From: Buchnera aphidicola (Chaitophorus populicola) | GTDB taxonomy: Bacteria > Pseudomonadota > Gammaproteobacteria > Enterobacterales > Enterobacteriaceae | Reading direction: 5' to 3' | Assembly: GCF_964058995.1 (NCBI RefSeq) | Contig: NZ_OZ060382.1 | Location: 310,001 to 374,000 of the forward strand | DNA length: 64,000 nt | Shown: positions 18,938 through 29,006 of the stretch, piece by piece | Numbering within the stretch: the stretch's first letter is position 1 | How the letters are laid out: each line of letters begins with the position of its first letter | Translations under genes and position numbers: made by a program | Notes under the pieces: generated by a model | Database searches by the model: none | Seen by the model: the letters and a program-made list of their open reading frames with translations, nothing else | What the model was told of the DNA's origin: nothing

Positions 18938-21595
18938 ATGTATAAAAAAACAGAAAAAATACGTCAAATGTTTTTAAATTTCTTTAAAAGTAAAAATCAT
19001 ATAATCTATCCTAGCAGTTCTTTGATTATTGATAATGATCCAACATTATTGTTTACTAATGCAGGAATGAATCAATTCAAAGATGTATTTTTAGGTTATA
19101 AAAAAATTAAAGACAAAAAAATCGCTAGTGCACAATACTGTTTACGAACAGGTGGAAAACATAATGATTTAGAAAACGTTGGTTATACATCTAGACATCA
19201 TACATTCTTTGAAATGTTAGGAAACTTTAGTTTTGGTAGCTATTTAAAAAAAAAATCTATAGTATATTCCTGGGAACTACTTACTTCAATAAAATGGTTT
19301 AATATTAATCCAAATAAACTTATAGTAACTATTTATGAAAACGATATAGAATCATATCAAATTTGGAAAAATATTATAGGATTATCAAATAATCAAATAA
19401 TTTCTATTAAAGACATAAATAATATTAAATATACATCAGATAATTTTTGGAAAATGGAAAAATATGGACCATGCGGTCCGTGTACAGAAATTTTTTATGA
19501 TTATGGAGAAAATGTTAATGGAAGTTTACCTGGATCTAAAAAAAATATTGGAGATCGATTCTTAGAAATATGGAATATTGTTTTTATTCAATATCATAAA
19601 CTACCAAAAAAAAAATTTATTAAATTAAAAACTCCTTCAGTAGATACCGGGATGGGATTAGAAAGAATAGCTTCTGTTTTACAAAATGTACAATCAAATT
19701 ATCAAATAGACATATTTCGTAAAATCATAAAAGGTATTAGTAAAAAATTTAAAATCTCTAAAAAAGTAAATTATAAAGCTTTACAAGTTATTTCTGATCA
19801 TATCCGTTCTAGCGCTTATATTATTGCCAGCAATGTTTTACCTTCTAATGAACATCGAGGTTATATTCTAAGAAAAATTATTAGACGAGCTATTAGACAT
19901 GGTAGATCAATTGGATTAAAAAAATGTTTTTTTTATAAGATCTTACCTATTTTAATACAATCTATGAATAATTCAAATCATCTTTTAATTCGTAATAAAG
20001 ATAAAATTCAAAATATATTAAAAATGGAAGAATTACAATTTTCAGATACTTTAGATAAAGGACTTAAAATATTAAAAAATGAAATAAAAAATTTAAAAAA
20101 CAATACACTAAATTCTGATATAGTATTTTATTTATATGATACATTAGGGTTTCCAATAGATTTAACTAAAGATTTTTGTAAAGAAAAAAATATTCAAATA
20201 AATACTAAAAAACTTAAAAAAAAAATAAAAAAACAAAAACAATTAAATATAAATAAAAAAAATTATAATAAAAATAAATTATCTATATATATTCATAAAA
20301 AAACAAATTTTATTGGATACGAAAAGTATCAAACTCAAACTATTGTAATAAAAATTTATGTTAATAATATATCTGTTAATAAAATTAATAAAAACAGTAT
20401 TGGTCAAATAATTTTAGAAAAAACTCCTTTTTATGGACAATCAGGTGGACAAATTGGAGATACTGGAATAATAAAATCAAAACATGGAATTTTCAAAGTT
20501 TATGATACGAAAAAATATGGTGATATTATTATTCATCATGGAAAAATTTCTTCAGGAGAAATTAAAAAAAATACTTTAGTTAAAGCAAAAATTAATATAA
20601 AAAAAAGAAAATTAATTGAAAAAAATCATACTGCTATACATTTACTACATGCAGCGTTAAAAAAAACTTTAGGAAAAAATATTATACAAAAAGGTTCTTT
20701 AGTTAACGAAAAAAAAATTAGATTTGATTATTCTTATTTTAATAATTTAACATTTAAAAAAATTAAAAAAATCGAACAAATAGTTAATAAATATATTCGA
20801 AAAAACATTAAAATTACAAATTTTATAACAAATTTTAAAAATGCTAAACAAAAAAAATATATATTTTTAGAAAACAAAATTTATACAAATAAAGTTAGAG
20901 TTATTTCAATTGACTCTGTTTCAGATGAATTATGTGGTGGTACTCACGTATCTCAAACAGGTGAAATTATTCTTTTTAAAATAATCAATGAAAATAGTAT
21001 ATCATTTGGAATTAGACGTATTGAAGCTGTCACTTATAAAAAAGCTTTTAAAGAAATTACGAAAAATGAAGAAAATTTAAATAATATAAAAGAAATTTTT
21101 TCAGTACATAAATCTAATTTAATAAAGAAAATAGAAGACATTTTAAAAAAAAAGATACAATTATCAAAAGATAACAAAAATCTTACACAAAAATGGTTAA
21201 CTTTATTAATAAAAAAAATATCTCAAAAATATATAAAAATTCATAACCATTATATTTTTTTTCAAATATTAAATAATGAAAAAAATAAACACATTTTAAA
21301 AATCATAGATCAATTACAAAAAAAATTTCACTCAAGTATTATTATTATAATTAATTTATCTAAAAAAAATTATTTAAAAATTAAAGTTAGTAAAAAATTA
21401 ACTAAAATTATTCAAGCAAAAAAAATTATTTTACATATTTTTCAAAAAATATCAGGAAAGGGAGGAGGAAATATACATTTTGCTGAAGGTATTATAAATT
21501 CATCTTTATCGATAAAATTAATAATACAAAAATGCAAAAAATTAGCTCTTACTGAAATTAAAAATAATATCAATAATTATAAATTTAGTATTTAA
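18938..21595 (+). CDS. alaS: Alanyl-tRNA synthetase
   Basis: AlaRS charges tRNA-Ala and hydrolyses mischarged Ser/Gly-tRNA. The 885-aa product is full length. The class II catalytic core (FTNAGMNQFKDVFLG, RHHTFFEMLGNFSFG, DTGMGLERIASVLQ) is followed by the editing domain with both zinc-site elements (HTAIHLLHAAL and CGGTHVSQTG) and a C-terminal domain ending near SGKGGGNIHFAEG. The linker and C-terminal part are Lys/Ile-rich. csrA follows after 94 bp, as in E. coli. Confidence 0.98.
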   Translation: MYKKTEKIRQMFLNFFKSKNHIIYPSSSLIIDNDPTLLFTNAGMNQFKDVFLGYKKIKDKKIASAQYCLRTGGKHNDLENVGYTSRHHTFFEMLGNFSFGSYLKKKSIVYSWELLTSIKWFNINPNKLIVTIYENDIESYQIWKNIIGLSNNQIISIKDINNIKYTSDNFWKMEKYGPCGPCTEIFYDYGENVNGSLPGSKKNIGDRFLEIWNIVFIQYHKLPKKKFIKLKTPSVDTGMGLERIASVLQNVQSNYQIDIFRKIIKGISKKFKISKKVNYKALQVISDHIRSSAYIIASNVLPSNEHRGYILRKIIRRAIRHGRSIGLKKCFFYKILPILIQSMNNSNHLLIRNKDKIQNILKMEELQFSDTLDKGLKILKNEIKNLKNNTLNSDIVFYLYDTLGFPIDLTKDFCKEKNIQINTKKLKKKIKKQKQLNINKKNYNKNKLSIYIHKKTNFIGYEKYQTQTIVIKIYVNNISVNKINKNSIGQIILEKTPFYGQSGGQIGDTGIIKSKHGIFKVYDTKKYGDIIIHHGKISSGEIKKNTLVKAKINIKKRKLIEKNHTAIHLLHAALKKTLGKNIIQKGSLVNEKKIRFDYSYFNNLTFKKIKKIEQIVNKYIRKNIKITNFITNFKNAKQKKYIFLENKIYTNKVRVISIDSVSDELCGGTHVSQTGEIILFKIINENSISFGIRRIEAVTYKKAFKEITKNEENLNNIKEIFSVHKSNLIKKIEDILKKKIQLSKDNKNLTQKWLTLLIKKISQKYIKIHNHYIFFQILNNEKNKHILKIIDQLQKKFHSSIIIIINLSKKNYLKIKVSKKLTKIIQAKKIILHIFQKISGKGGGNIHFAEGIINSSLSIKLIIQKCKKLALTEIKNNINNYKFSI

Positions 21596-21689
21596 CAAAA
21601 ATCACAAGTTATAATCTTATATGAAAAGAATTTTAAAACGTAAATACTAAAATTATATGGAATTATAAAAAATATTTTAAGGAGAAAAA

Positions 21690-21878
21690 ATGTTGATTTT
21701 AACTAGAAGAATTGGAGAAACATTGATTATAGGTGATGAAATAACAGTTACAGTTCTTGGAATCAAAGGAAATCAAGTACGTATAGGAGTTAATGCTCCA
21801 AAAGAAATTTCAGTACATAGAGAAGAAATATATCAAAGAATACAATCTGAAAAAAAAAAAATAAAAGATATAAATTAA
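21690..21878 (+). CDS. csrA: Carbon storage regulator CsrA
   Basis: CsrA is a dimeric RNA-binding protein that recognises GGA in mRNA leaders and controls translation and stability. The 62-aa product begins [18 protein letters not shown] and contains [22 protein letters not shown], with the RNA-contacting Leu4 and Arg44 regions conserved. A consensus-like AAGGAGAA precedes the ATG. Position between alaS and tRNA-Ser is as in E. coli. No csrB/csrC-like RNA is visible here. Confidence 0.97.
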   Translation: MLILTRRIGETLIIGDEITVTVLGIKGNQVRIGVNAPKEISVHREEIYQRIQSEKKKIKDIN

Positions 21879-21941
21879 TAAATAAATTTTTTCCAAAAAA
21901 ATATTTATATAATTTTAATTAAAATAAAAAAATATAAAAAA

Positions 21942-21969
21942 TTGACTTTATAAAAGAAAAAAGTATAAA
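21942..21969 (+). promoter_or_regulatory. Sigma-70 promoter of the tRNA-Ser/tRNA-Arg unit
   Basis: TTGACT (21942-21947) and TATAAA (21964-21969) are separated by 16 bp, about 50 bp upstream of tRNA-Ser. The -35 is five of six to consensus. It is one of the clearest promoter-like sites in the window. Confidence 0.6.
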
Positions 21970-22021
21970 ATAGAAATATATAGTTTAAAAAAAAATAAAA
22001 AAATAAAAAAAATTTTATCAA

Positions 22022-22111
22022 AGTGAGATGGCCGAGTGGCTTAAGGCGCTCCCCTGCTAAGGGAGTATGTACTTTAAAAATGCATCGAGGGTTCAAATCC
22101 CTCTCTCACTG
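22022..22111 (+). tRNA. serV: tRNA-Ser (anticodon GCT)
   Basis: A class II tRNA of 90 nt. The anticodon stem CTCCC/GGGAG carries loop CTGCTAA, giving GCT. The acceptor AGTGAGA pairs with TCTCACT, with discriminator G, as expected for serine. CCA is not encoded. The csrA-serV-argV order matches E. coli. Confidence 0.95.
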
Positions 22112-22165
22112 TTTTTAAAAAATATTTATTCAAAAATTTTATATTTAAAATAATATTTTATTTAC

Positions 22166-22239
22166 GCATCCGTAGCTCAGTTGGATAGAGCACTCGGCTA
22201 CGAACCGAGAGGTCGAGGGTTCAAATCCTTCCGGATGTA
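22166..22239 (+). tRNA. argV: tRNA-Arg (anticodon ACG)
   Basis: A 74-nt cloverleaf. The anticodon stem CTCGG/CCGAG carries loop CTACGAA, giving ACG, which is presumably edited to ICG to read CGU/CGC/CGA. The acceptor GCATCCG pairs with CGGATGT (G1-U72), discriminator A. CCA is not encoded. It probably shares the transcript of the tRNA-Ser 54 bp upstream. Confidence 0.95.
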
Positions 22240-22623
22240 ATAAAAAAAATAAATAAATATATTATTATTGTAATTATTTTTTTATAATAAATAAAATTTA
22301 TGTATTTAATAAATATGATTCAAATAAATTTTAATAAAATAAAATTAATTTAATATATTTAAATAAATACTCTATATAAAAATTTAAAAAAATACTTAAT
22401 TAATCAAATAATTTACTATATAATTATTTTAAAAAAATAAAATAAAATATTAATAAATTAAATTTATATTTTCATAATTTAAAATAATTAGTTAATCATT
22501 CTAAAATAAATATTTTTATATAAAAAAATATATCAAATATATAAATTTATTTAATATTAATGAAATTATATAAAATAAAAATATTTTTATAAAAAATAAT
22601 TTAATAAACTTTAAAAATGAAAT
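22240..22623. other. Noncoding spacer tRNA-Arg/rpiA
   Basis: This is 384 bp of nearly pure A/T without an open frame of note, tRNA, or recognisable remnant. gshA follows the csrA-tRNA block in E. coli and is absent here. I could not identify any gshA motif, so the spacer may be fully eroded. Confidence 0.6.
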
Positions 22624-23289
22624 TCAATTATGACTAAAAATAGTTTTAACAGATTTTTTTGTGCTAATTAATAAAATATCAGGTTTTCTTTGTGAAAATA
22701 TTCCTACAGATATAACTCCAGGTATATTATTAATTTTTTTTTCTAAACGAAGAGGATTTCTAATAAATAAATTTTTTACATCTAATATATAATTATTATT
22801 ATCAGTAATAATATTTTTTCTTATTTTTACAATACCTCCTAATTTTTCTAATTCTTTTGTAACATACTTATAAGACATTGGTAAAACTTCTATTGGTAAA
22901 GGAAAATTTCCTAAAACATTTACTTGCTTAGTATGATCAATCATACAAACAAATTTTTTTGATGCTGAAGCTATAATTTTCTCCTGTGTTAAAGCAGCTC
23001 CTCCTCCTTTAATCATATCCATATTATTATTTATTTCATCAGCACTATCAAAATAGATTGATACATAATCTACATCATTTAACTTAACTATAGGAATATG
23101 ATTTTTTTGTAAACTTATTGTAGTATTATTAGATGATGATACTGCTCCTTGAATACTATTTTTAATTTTTCCTAAATATTTAATAAAATAAGATATAGTT
23201 GATCCTGTTCCTATACCAATTATTTTATTTTTAGGTATATATTTTAAAGCTTTTTTTGCAACTATTTTTTTTAAATTTTTTATTTTCAT
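22624..23289 (-). CDS. rpiA: Ribose-5-phosphate isomerase A
   Basis: RpiA interconverts ribose-5-P and ribulose-5-P, supplying PRPP for nucleotides and histidine. The 221-aa product matches family length and shows IGIGTGSTISYFI (phosphate-binding loop), FDSADEINNNMDMIKGGGAALTQEKI with the catalytic Asp/Lys region, and LPIEVLPM. It stands alone on the minus strand, upstream of the three-tRNA cluster. Confidence 0.97.
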   Translation of the reverse strand: MKIKNLKKIVAKKALKYIPKNKIIGIGTGSTISYFIKYLGKIKNSIQGAVSSSNNTTISLQKNHIPIVKLNDVDYVSIYFDSADEINNNMDMIKGGGAALTQEKIIASASKKFVCMIDHTKQVNVLGNFPLPIEVLPMSYKYVTKELEKLGGIVKIRKNIITDNNNYILDVKNLFIRNPLRLEKKINNIPGVISVGIFSQRKPDILLISTKKSVKTIFSHN

Positions 23290-23473
23290 CAGATAAATAC
23301 CAATATTTTATCAAAAAATATTTTACATATAATTTTATAAAAATAATAAATAATAAATAAAAAATTAATTTAAATAAATTATAAAAATATAAAATATTTA
23401 TTAAATGAAAAAAATTAATATTTATTTTAAATAAAAAAATTTTAAATATATTTTATATTTATATTTATTTAAA

Positions 23474-23545
23474 CTGGGGTACCTGGATTCGAACCAGGGA
23501 TGTCGGTATCAAAAACCGATGCCTTAACCTCTTGGCTATACCCCA
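23474..23545 (-). tRNA. glnU: tRNA-Gln (anticodon TTG)
   Basis: The anticodon stem TCGGT/ACCGA has loop TTTTGAT, giving TTG. The acceptor TGGGGTA pairs perfectly with TACCCCA, keeping the weak U1-A72 pair used by GlnRS for recognition, discriminator G. CCA is not encoded. It is last of a minus-strand Met-Leu-Gln cluster matching E. coli metT-leuW-glnU. Confidence 0.95.
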
Positions 23546-23556
23546 AAATTTTTTAA

Positions 23557-23640
23557 TACGGAAGGCGAGATTTGAACTCGCAAACCTAATTAGGCGCCAG
23601 AACCTAAATCTGGTGCGTCTACCAATTTCGCCACTTCCGC
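23557..23640 (-). tRNA. leuW: tRNA-Leu (anticodon TAG)
   Basis: A class II tRNA of 84 nt. The anticodon stem CCAGA/TCTGG has loop TTTAGGT, giving TAG. The acceptor GCGGAAG pairs with CTTCCGT (G1-U72), discriminator A. The middle member of the metT-leuW-glnU-like cluster. CCA is not encoded. Confidence 0.95.
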
Positions 23641-23698
23641 ATATGTTATGCTTATAAATTAATAAATTAATAAATTAAAATATATTTATATATTTTTT

Positions 23699-23772
23699 TA
23701 GCTATGACGGGAATTGAACCCATGACCTCAGCGTTATGAGTGCTGCGCTCTAACCAACTGAGCTACATAGCC
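23699..23772 (-). tRNA. metT: tRNA-Met, elongator (anticodon CAT)
   Basis: A 74-nt cloverleaf with loop CTCATAA. The acceptor GGCTATG pairs with CATAGCT (G1-U72), D-stem GCTC/GAGC and T-stem ATGGG/CCCGT are sound. The anticodon stem CAGCA/CGCTG has an A31-C39 mismatch next to the loop. A CAT anticodon could also be a lysidine-modified tRNA-Ile, but the cluster order and acceptor support elongator Met. Confidence 0.85.
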
Positions 23773-23786
23773 TAATTTTTTTGTAT

Positions 23787-23792
23787 ATTATA
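23787..23792 (-). promoter_or_regulatory. Possible -10 box of the Met-Leu-Gln tRNA cluster
   Basis: TATAAT on the minus strand lies 14 bp upstream of the tRNA-Met 5' end, the right distance for a tRNA operon. No good -35 hexamer is visible at 16-18 bp, so this call rests on the -10 alone. Confidence 0.35.
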
Positions 23793-24053
23793 AATTTAAA
23801 CTTTAAAATAAAATTAATATAATTTATTTTTTACAGATTAATTTATTAAATTAAAAAATATCTTTATAAAAATAAATTATTATATATAAACATTTTAACA
23901 TAAAAATTTTTATTTTTATAAATATTTCTTAAATTTAAATTTTTAAAATTATATCATATACTAAATAAAAATTCTATAAAGAAAAAATATTCTTTTAGTC
24001 TAAGAAATTTACTAACCTAGCATTATTCTATACTTCAAATAAATGGAAAATAA

Positions 24054-25706
24054 ATGATTCAAATTAATCAAATTAAAAATTTTATTTATAAAATTATTAA
24101 TCAAGATCTTAAAAATAAAAAATATAAAAAAATTCATACTAGATTTCCACCAGAACCAAATGGTTTCCTTCATATTGGACATGCTAAATCAATATGTTTA
24201 AATTTTGAAATCGCAAAAATATATCATGGAAAATGTAATTTAAGATTTGACGATACAAATCCTAATCATGAAAGTAAAATTTATGTTAAAGCAATTAAAA
24301 AAGATATTAAATGGATCGGTTATAAATGGAATAAAAAAAGTTTTTATGTATCTCAGTATTTTAAAAAACTATATAAATATGCAAAAATATTAATACAAAA
24401 AAAATTAGCATACGTAGATCAATTATCTAAAAAAGAAATAAAAAAATATAGAGGTACTTTAAAAAAAACAGGAAAAAATAGTCCTTATAGAAATCAAACT
24501 GTTAAAGAAAACTTAAAGTTATTTAAAGATATGAAAAATGGAAAATTTAAAGATGGTGATTTATGCTTACGAGCAAAAATTAATATGAGTTCAGCAAATA
24601 TCGTTATGCGTGATCCTGTTTTATATCGAATAAAAAATATTGCACATTATCGTACAAAAAAAAAATGGTGTATATATCCTACATACGATTTTAGTCATTG
24701 TATATCAGATTCTATAGAAAAAATTACTCATTCTTTATGTTCGTTAGAATTTTTAGATAATAATCAATTATATCAATGGATTTTAAAAAATTTAAACATA
24801 AAAAAACATGCTAAACAATATGAATTTTCTAGATTAAATTTAGAATATACTATTCTTTCAAAAAGAAAATTAAAAACTTTAATAAAAAATAAAATTGTAG
24901 CAGGATGGGATGACCCTCGAATGCCAACAATATCTGGACTAAGAGTAAGAGGATACACACCTGAATCTATTATTAATTTCTGTAAAAAAATAGGAGTATC
25001 TAAAAAAAATCATTTAATTGAATTTTCATTATTAGAACACTGTATACGTAACCATTTAAATAATATCGCTTATCGATTTATGGCAATTATAAACCCATTA
25101 AAAATTATTATTACAAACTTACCTGACCAACATAATGAAAAAATAATTGTTAATAATCATCCTTTATATCCAAATATGGGAACTCATAAAATTTATTTTA
25201 ATAAAATTATATATATTGATAAAAATGATTTTCAAGAAAAAGCAAATAAAAAATATAGACGATTAACTATGAAACAAGAGGTAAGATTACGATATTCTTA
25301 TATAATTAAAGTACAAAAAATTAAAAAAGATTCTTTTGGTCATATAAAAAAAATTTATTGTACATATGATAAAAATACTTTAAATAAGAATCCTACAGAT
25401 AGAAAAATAAAAGGTGTAATACATTGGATTTCTAAAAAAAATTCTATTTCAGCTAAATTTAGAATTTTTCAACATATTTTTTCAATCAAAAACCCAGATA
25501 CAACAAAAAATTATTTAAAATATATTAATAATAAATCAATTAAAATTAAAAATGGACTTATAGAAAAAAATCTAATTAAAAATACAGATATAAAATTTTT
25601 TCAATTTGAAAGAGAAGGTTATTTTGTAATTGATAAAAGAGAAACTATTAAAAACAAGAAAATTACTTTTAATAAAACTATTTCTTTAAAAGGGAAAAAA
25701 TACTAA
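24054..25706 (+). CDS. glnS: Glutaminyl-tRNA synthetase
   Basis: GlnRS charges tRNA-Gln directly. The 550-aa product has the class I HIGH region in RFPPEPNGFLHIGHAKSI (near residue 30-47), RFDDTNP, and a KMSKS-type loop in TILSKRKLKTL (near 270). The catalytic domain is well kept, and the two C-terminal beta-barrels are Lys/Asn-rich but continuous. It is near the tRNA-Gln gene and upstream of the pyrG remnant. Its stop codon lies inside the left arm of a long hairpin. Confidence 0.98.
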   Translation: MIQINQIKNFIYKIINQDLKNKKYKKIHTRFPPEPNGFLHIGHAKSICLNFEIAKIYHGKCNLRFDDTNPNHESKIYVKAIKKDIKWIGYKWNKKSFYVSQYFKKLYKYAKILIQKKLAYVDQLSKKEIKKYRGTLKKTGKNSPYRNQTVKENLKLFKDMKNGKFKDGDLCLRAKINMSSANIVMRDPVLYRIKNIAHYRTKKKWCIYPTYDFSHCISDSIEKITHSLCSLEFLDNNQLYQWILKNLNIKKHAKQYEFSRLNLEYTILSKRKLKTLIKNKIVAGWDDPRMPTISGLRVRGYTPESIINFCKKIGVSKKNHLIEFSLLEHCIRNHLNNIAYRFMAIINPLKIIITNLPDQHNEKIIVNNHPLYPNMGTHKIYFNKIIYIDKNDFQEKANKKYRRLTMKQEVRLRYSYIIKVQKIKKDSFGHIKKIYCTYDKNTLNKNPTDRKIKGVIHWISKKNSISAKFRIFQHIFSIKNPDTTKNYLKYINNKSIKIKNGLIEKNLIKNTDIKFFQFEREGYFVIDKRETIKNKKITFNKTISLKGKKY

Positions 25707-25753
25707 ATAATTATTTTTTAATAAAATATATTTTTATTAAAAAATATTATTTA
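25704..25753 (+). terminator. 22-bp A/T-only hairpin at the end of glnS
   Basis: The arms 25704-25726 and 25732-25753 pair over 22 bp with one bulged T (25711) and a TATAT loop. It begins at the glnS stop codon. No T-run follows, so it may act as a 3'-end stabiliser or as a weak terminator. Confidence 0.5.
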
Positions 25754-25841
25754 AAGAAATTATATAAAAGAATTTTTTAAAAATTGTATAAACTAAATAT
25801 ATTTTTATTACTATCTAAAATAATATTTTTTTAAGGAAAAA

Positions 25842-27324
25842 AATTACTATAAAATCTTAAAAGTTTCTTAAAAAAATTCTAATTAAACATTAAAATTATA
25901 AAGTTAAACTCATATATTAATTTTAAATCTAATTACTATAAATCTTATTTAATATAAAAAATATATTTATCACAGAAGATAACGTAGAAAAAATTTAGAT
26001 TTATACATTATAAAAGATTTACTTATGTTAAAAAAAAATCGTTATAATAATTTTATTGTTAAAAAAATATATTAAAAATTCTAAAAAAATAGATTATTTA
26101 AAAAACTACGAAATTCATTCTTTACATTATAATCAATTATAAAAAAATCATGTAAAAAATAAATTTATATTATTAAAATAAAAGTATAGTTTCAGATATT
26201 AAATCTTTTCTATTTTTATAAAAAACATATTAAAAAACTATTAATTATAAAAGAACAATATACTGTTTATATTCATTTAAATTTAATTCTATATATTTTA
26301 TTTCTAATAAAATAAAAATTAAGTCTACTCAATATTCTATTAAAAAAATTTTATCTATTAAAATTTAATCTTATATTTAATTTATAAATCTAAAAAAATT
26401 CAAAAAAAATTTTTCTTTATTTAATAATTCTTACACAAATAGTTGTTAATTTTAAAAAACTTTAAATTTATTTTTAATATTTCCTAATATATTAAAATCA
26501 CAAAGTTGAATTAATATATTTTTAAATATTTTTATTTAAAAAATGATACAAATTTAATAAAATAAAAACTATTATAAAAGAAGAAAAAATATTAATAAAA
26601 AATGTTACAATGAGAATTATAGATAAATATCTTTTACTAAATAATTCTTATAAATCAGTTCTTGAAATATTAAGAAATTTAATTATAAAATTTAAAAAAA
26701 TATTTATAAAATTAATTAATATAAAAAAAATTAATAAATAAACTGAAATTAATTAAAGAAATTATATAGAATATTAATACCAAGAGGATTTGAAAAAAAC
26801 ATTAAAAAAATATTTATCTACATAACATGCTAAAAAATATATTATTTTTATATTTTTTTTAGGTTTATAAATTTTTTTTATTAAATTTATAAAAAAATAT
26901 CATAGATATAAAAAATTTAAATTCTTCTGAATTTTCTTCATATTATAAAAATTCTTTTATATCTCTAATTAAAAAATTAAAAATTTTTTTACATAAAAAA
27001 TAGTAAAAAAATTTTATAAATATATAAAATTAAAAAATAAAAATTGTATTTAAAAAAATAATTTTTCTAGATCTTTGTAGAAGATTTTTATAAAAAAATA
27101 TAAAAAAATACTAAATAAACTAAAATTTTTTTTCACAAGTTCAGAAAATAATTTAAAAATTACAGAATTTAAAAAAAATTGTTAAAATTATATAATTAAA
27201 AAATTATCTTAATTTATTTGCATGTCAATTTCATTTAGAATTTACATCTATACCTCGAGATAGACATCCTTTATTTAAAAGATTTGTTAAAGTATCGATA
27301 AAATATAAAAAAATAGAAAAATAA
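25842..27324 (+). pseudogene. pyrG: Decayed CTP synthase gene
   Basis: CTP synthase aminates UTP to CTP. No long frame survives, but fragments match PyrG in order. FITEDN near 25965-25982 matches the VFVTEDG segment. HYKRF (25997-26020) follows an apparent 1-bp loss in DLDLGHYERF. RYNNF occurs near 26040. LIPRGF at 26774-26791 matches the LVPGGFG oxyanion strand. The last ~37 codons, up to TAA at 27324, are in frame with [19 protein letters not shown], keeping the glutaminase His and Glu. An AAGGA lies before the likely lost start. Position directly before eno is the standard pyrG-eno order. Start and internal boundaries are approximate. Confidence 0.92.
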
Positions 27325-27362
27325 TTATATCTAAAATACATTAAATATATTACGAGGGAAAA

Positions 27363-28667
27363 ATGTCTAAAATAATAAAAATTATTGGTAGAGAAATTAT
27401 TGATTCTAGAGGTAATCCTACTGTAGAAGCAGAAGTACATATTAAAAATGGTTTAATTGGAAGAGCTTCAGTACCTTCAGGAGCATCTAAAGGATCTAAA
27501 GAAGCATTAGAGATAAGAGATTATAATAAAAAACGTTTTCACGGTCAAGGCGTTAAAAAATCTGTTTCTTTAATTAATAATTTAATATCAAAAGAATTAT
27601 TATACAAAGATTCATTAGATCAGAAAAATATTGATCAAATTATGATAGAATTAGATGGAACTAAAAATAAATCTGTATTAGGAGCAAATACAATGTTAGC
27701 TATTTCTTTAGCTAATGCTAAAGTTGCTTCTATATTTAAAAAAGTAAATTTATTTGAACATATTGCAGATTTAAATAATACTTCTAAAAAATATTCTATG
27801 CCTTTACCTATGATGAATATTATTAACGGAGGAAAACATGCAAATAATAATATTGATATTCAAGAATTTATGATACAACCAGTATCTGCAAAAAATTTTA
27901 AACATGCTATCAGAATAGGATGTGAAATTTTTTATTCATTATCTAAAATACTAAAAAAAAAAAATATGAGTACAGCCGTCGGTGATGAAGGAGGATATGC
28001 TCCAAATATAAATTCTAATGAAGAAGCGATTCTTTTAATATTAGAAGCAATAGAAAAATCTGGATATATTATTAAAAAAGATATTACTCTAGCAATAGAT
28101 TGTGCAGCATCTGAATTATATGATATTAATTCTGAAAAATATTATCTTAAAGGTGAAAATAAAAAATTTAGTTCTTATGAATTTACACATTATTTACAAG
28201 AGCTGTCATATAAATATCCTATTTTGTCTATTGAAGATGGACAACATGAATCAGATTGGAAAGGATTTGCATATCAAACTGAAATTTTAGGTAAAAATAT
28301 TCAAATTGTAGGAGATGATTTATTTGTTACTAACAATAAAATTTTAAAGAAAGGAATTAAGAATAAAATTGCTAATTCTATTTTAATAAAACCTAATCAA
28401 ATTGGAACTTTAACAGAAACATTAAAAACTATTAAAACAGCTCAAAAATCAAACTATAATGTAATTATTTCTCATCGTTCAGGAGAAACTGAAGATGTTA
28501 CTATCGCAGATTTATCTGTTGCAACATCTGCTGGTCAAATTAAAACTGGATCGTTAAGTAGAACAGATAGAATTGCAAAATATAATCAATTAATTAGAAT
28601 TGAAGAATATTTAAAAGATTATAATACTCCATATAATGGATTAAAAGAGCTTAAAATTAAAAAATAA
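27363..28667 (+). CDS. eno: Enolase
   Basis: Enolase converts 2-phosphoglycerate to phosphoenolpyruvate; in enterics it also sits in the RNA degradosome. The 434-aa product is full length and unusually conserved: [58 protein letters not shown], the SIEDG metal-ligand strand, IKPNQIGT with the catalytic Lys, and [19 protein letters not shown] provides the ribosome-binding site. It follows the pyrG pseudogene by 38 bp, so its expression must come from remaining upstream sequence or the remnant's promoter. Confidence 0.99.
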   Translation: MSKIIKIIGREIIDSRGNPTVEAEVHIKNGLIGRASVPSGASKGSKEALEIRDYNKKRFHGQGVKKSVSLINNLISKELLYKDSLDQKNIDQIMIELDGTKNKSVLGANTMLAISLANAKVASIFKKVNLFEHIADLNNTSKKYSMPLPMMNIINGGKHANNNIDIQEFMIQPVSAKNFKHAIRIGCEIFYSLSKILKKKNMSTAVGDEGGYAPNINSNEEAILLILEAIEKSGYIIKKDITLAIDCAASELYDINSEKYYLKGENKKFSSYEFTHYLQELSYKYPILSIEDGQHESDWKGFAYQTEILGKNIQIVGDDLFVTNNKILKKGIKNKIANSILIKPNQIGTLTETLKTIKTAQKSNYNVIISHRSGETEDVTIADLSVATSAGQIKTGSLSRTDRIAKYNQLIRIEEYLKDYNTPYNGLKELKIKK

Positions 28668-28692
28668 TATATTTATATATTAAAATTATTAC

Positions 28693-28732
28693 GTAGTAAA
28701 ATACTTTATTTTACAATATTTTATTTTACTAC
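28693..28732 (+). terminator. Probable eno terminator hairpin
   Basis: GTAGTAAAATA (28693-28703) and TATTTTACTAC (28722-28732) are perfect 11-bp complements around an 18-nt loop, 25 bp after the eno stop. A looser T-rich run lies about 20 bp further on. Confidence 0.5.
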
Positions 28733-29006
28733 AATAAATCTCTAATAATTTTTTTAAAACAAAAAAATTTTTATTAAATATATTTAAAAATTTTATTATT
28801 AAATTACTAATATAAAAATTAATATAATAATTATACATTTTTAGTATGTAAAAAAAATTAAAAATTTAATATATGTAATATATTTTTCATTAAAAAATAT
28901 TTGTCTCTAGAATAGATAAAAAAATATAAAATCAAGTGTTATAATTTAAGATTAATTAATAAATGTATTTTAAATATTTACTCTTTTAATTACTATAAAT
29001 ATATAT
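28733..29006. other. Noncoding spacer eno/polA
   Basis: Together with the hairpin before it, this forms a 339-bp gap. I see no open frame, RNA gene or recognisable remnant. The start of polA has no clear Shine-Dalgarno sequence. Confidence 0.5.

Noticed and set aside
21905-22096. 63-aa minus-strand frame
   Set aside because: It overlaps the tRNA-Ser gene and its promoter and has no ribosome-binding site.
22240-22623. Possible gshA remnant
   Set aside because: Position fits the E. coli order, but the sequence has no recognisable glutamate-cysteine ligase motif and is too short.
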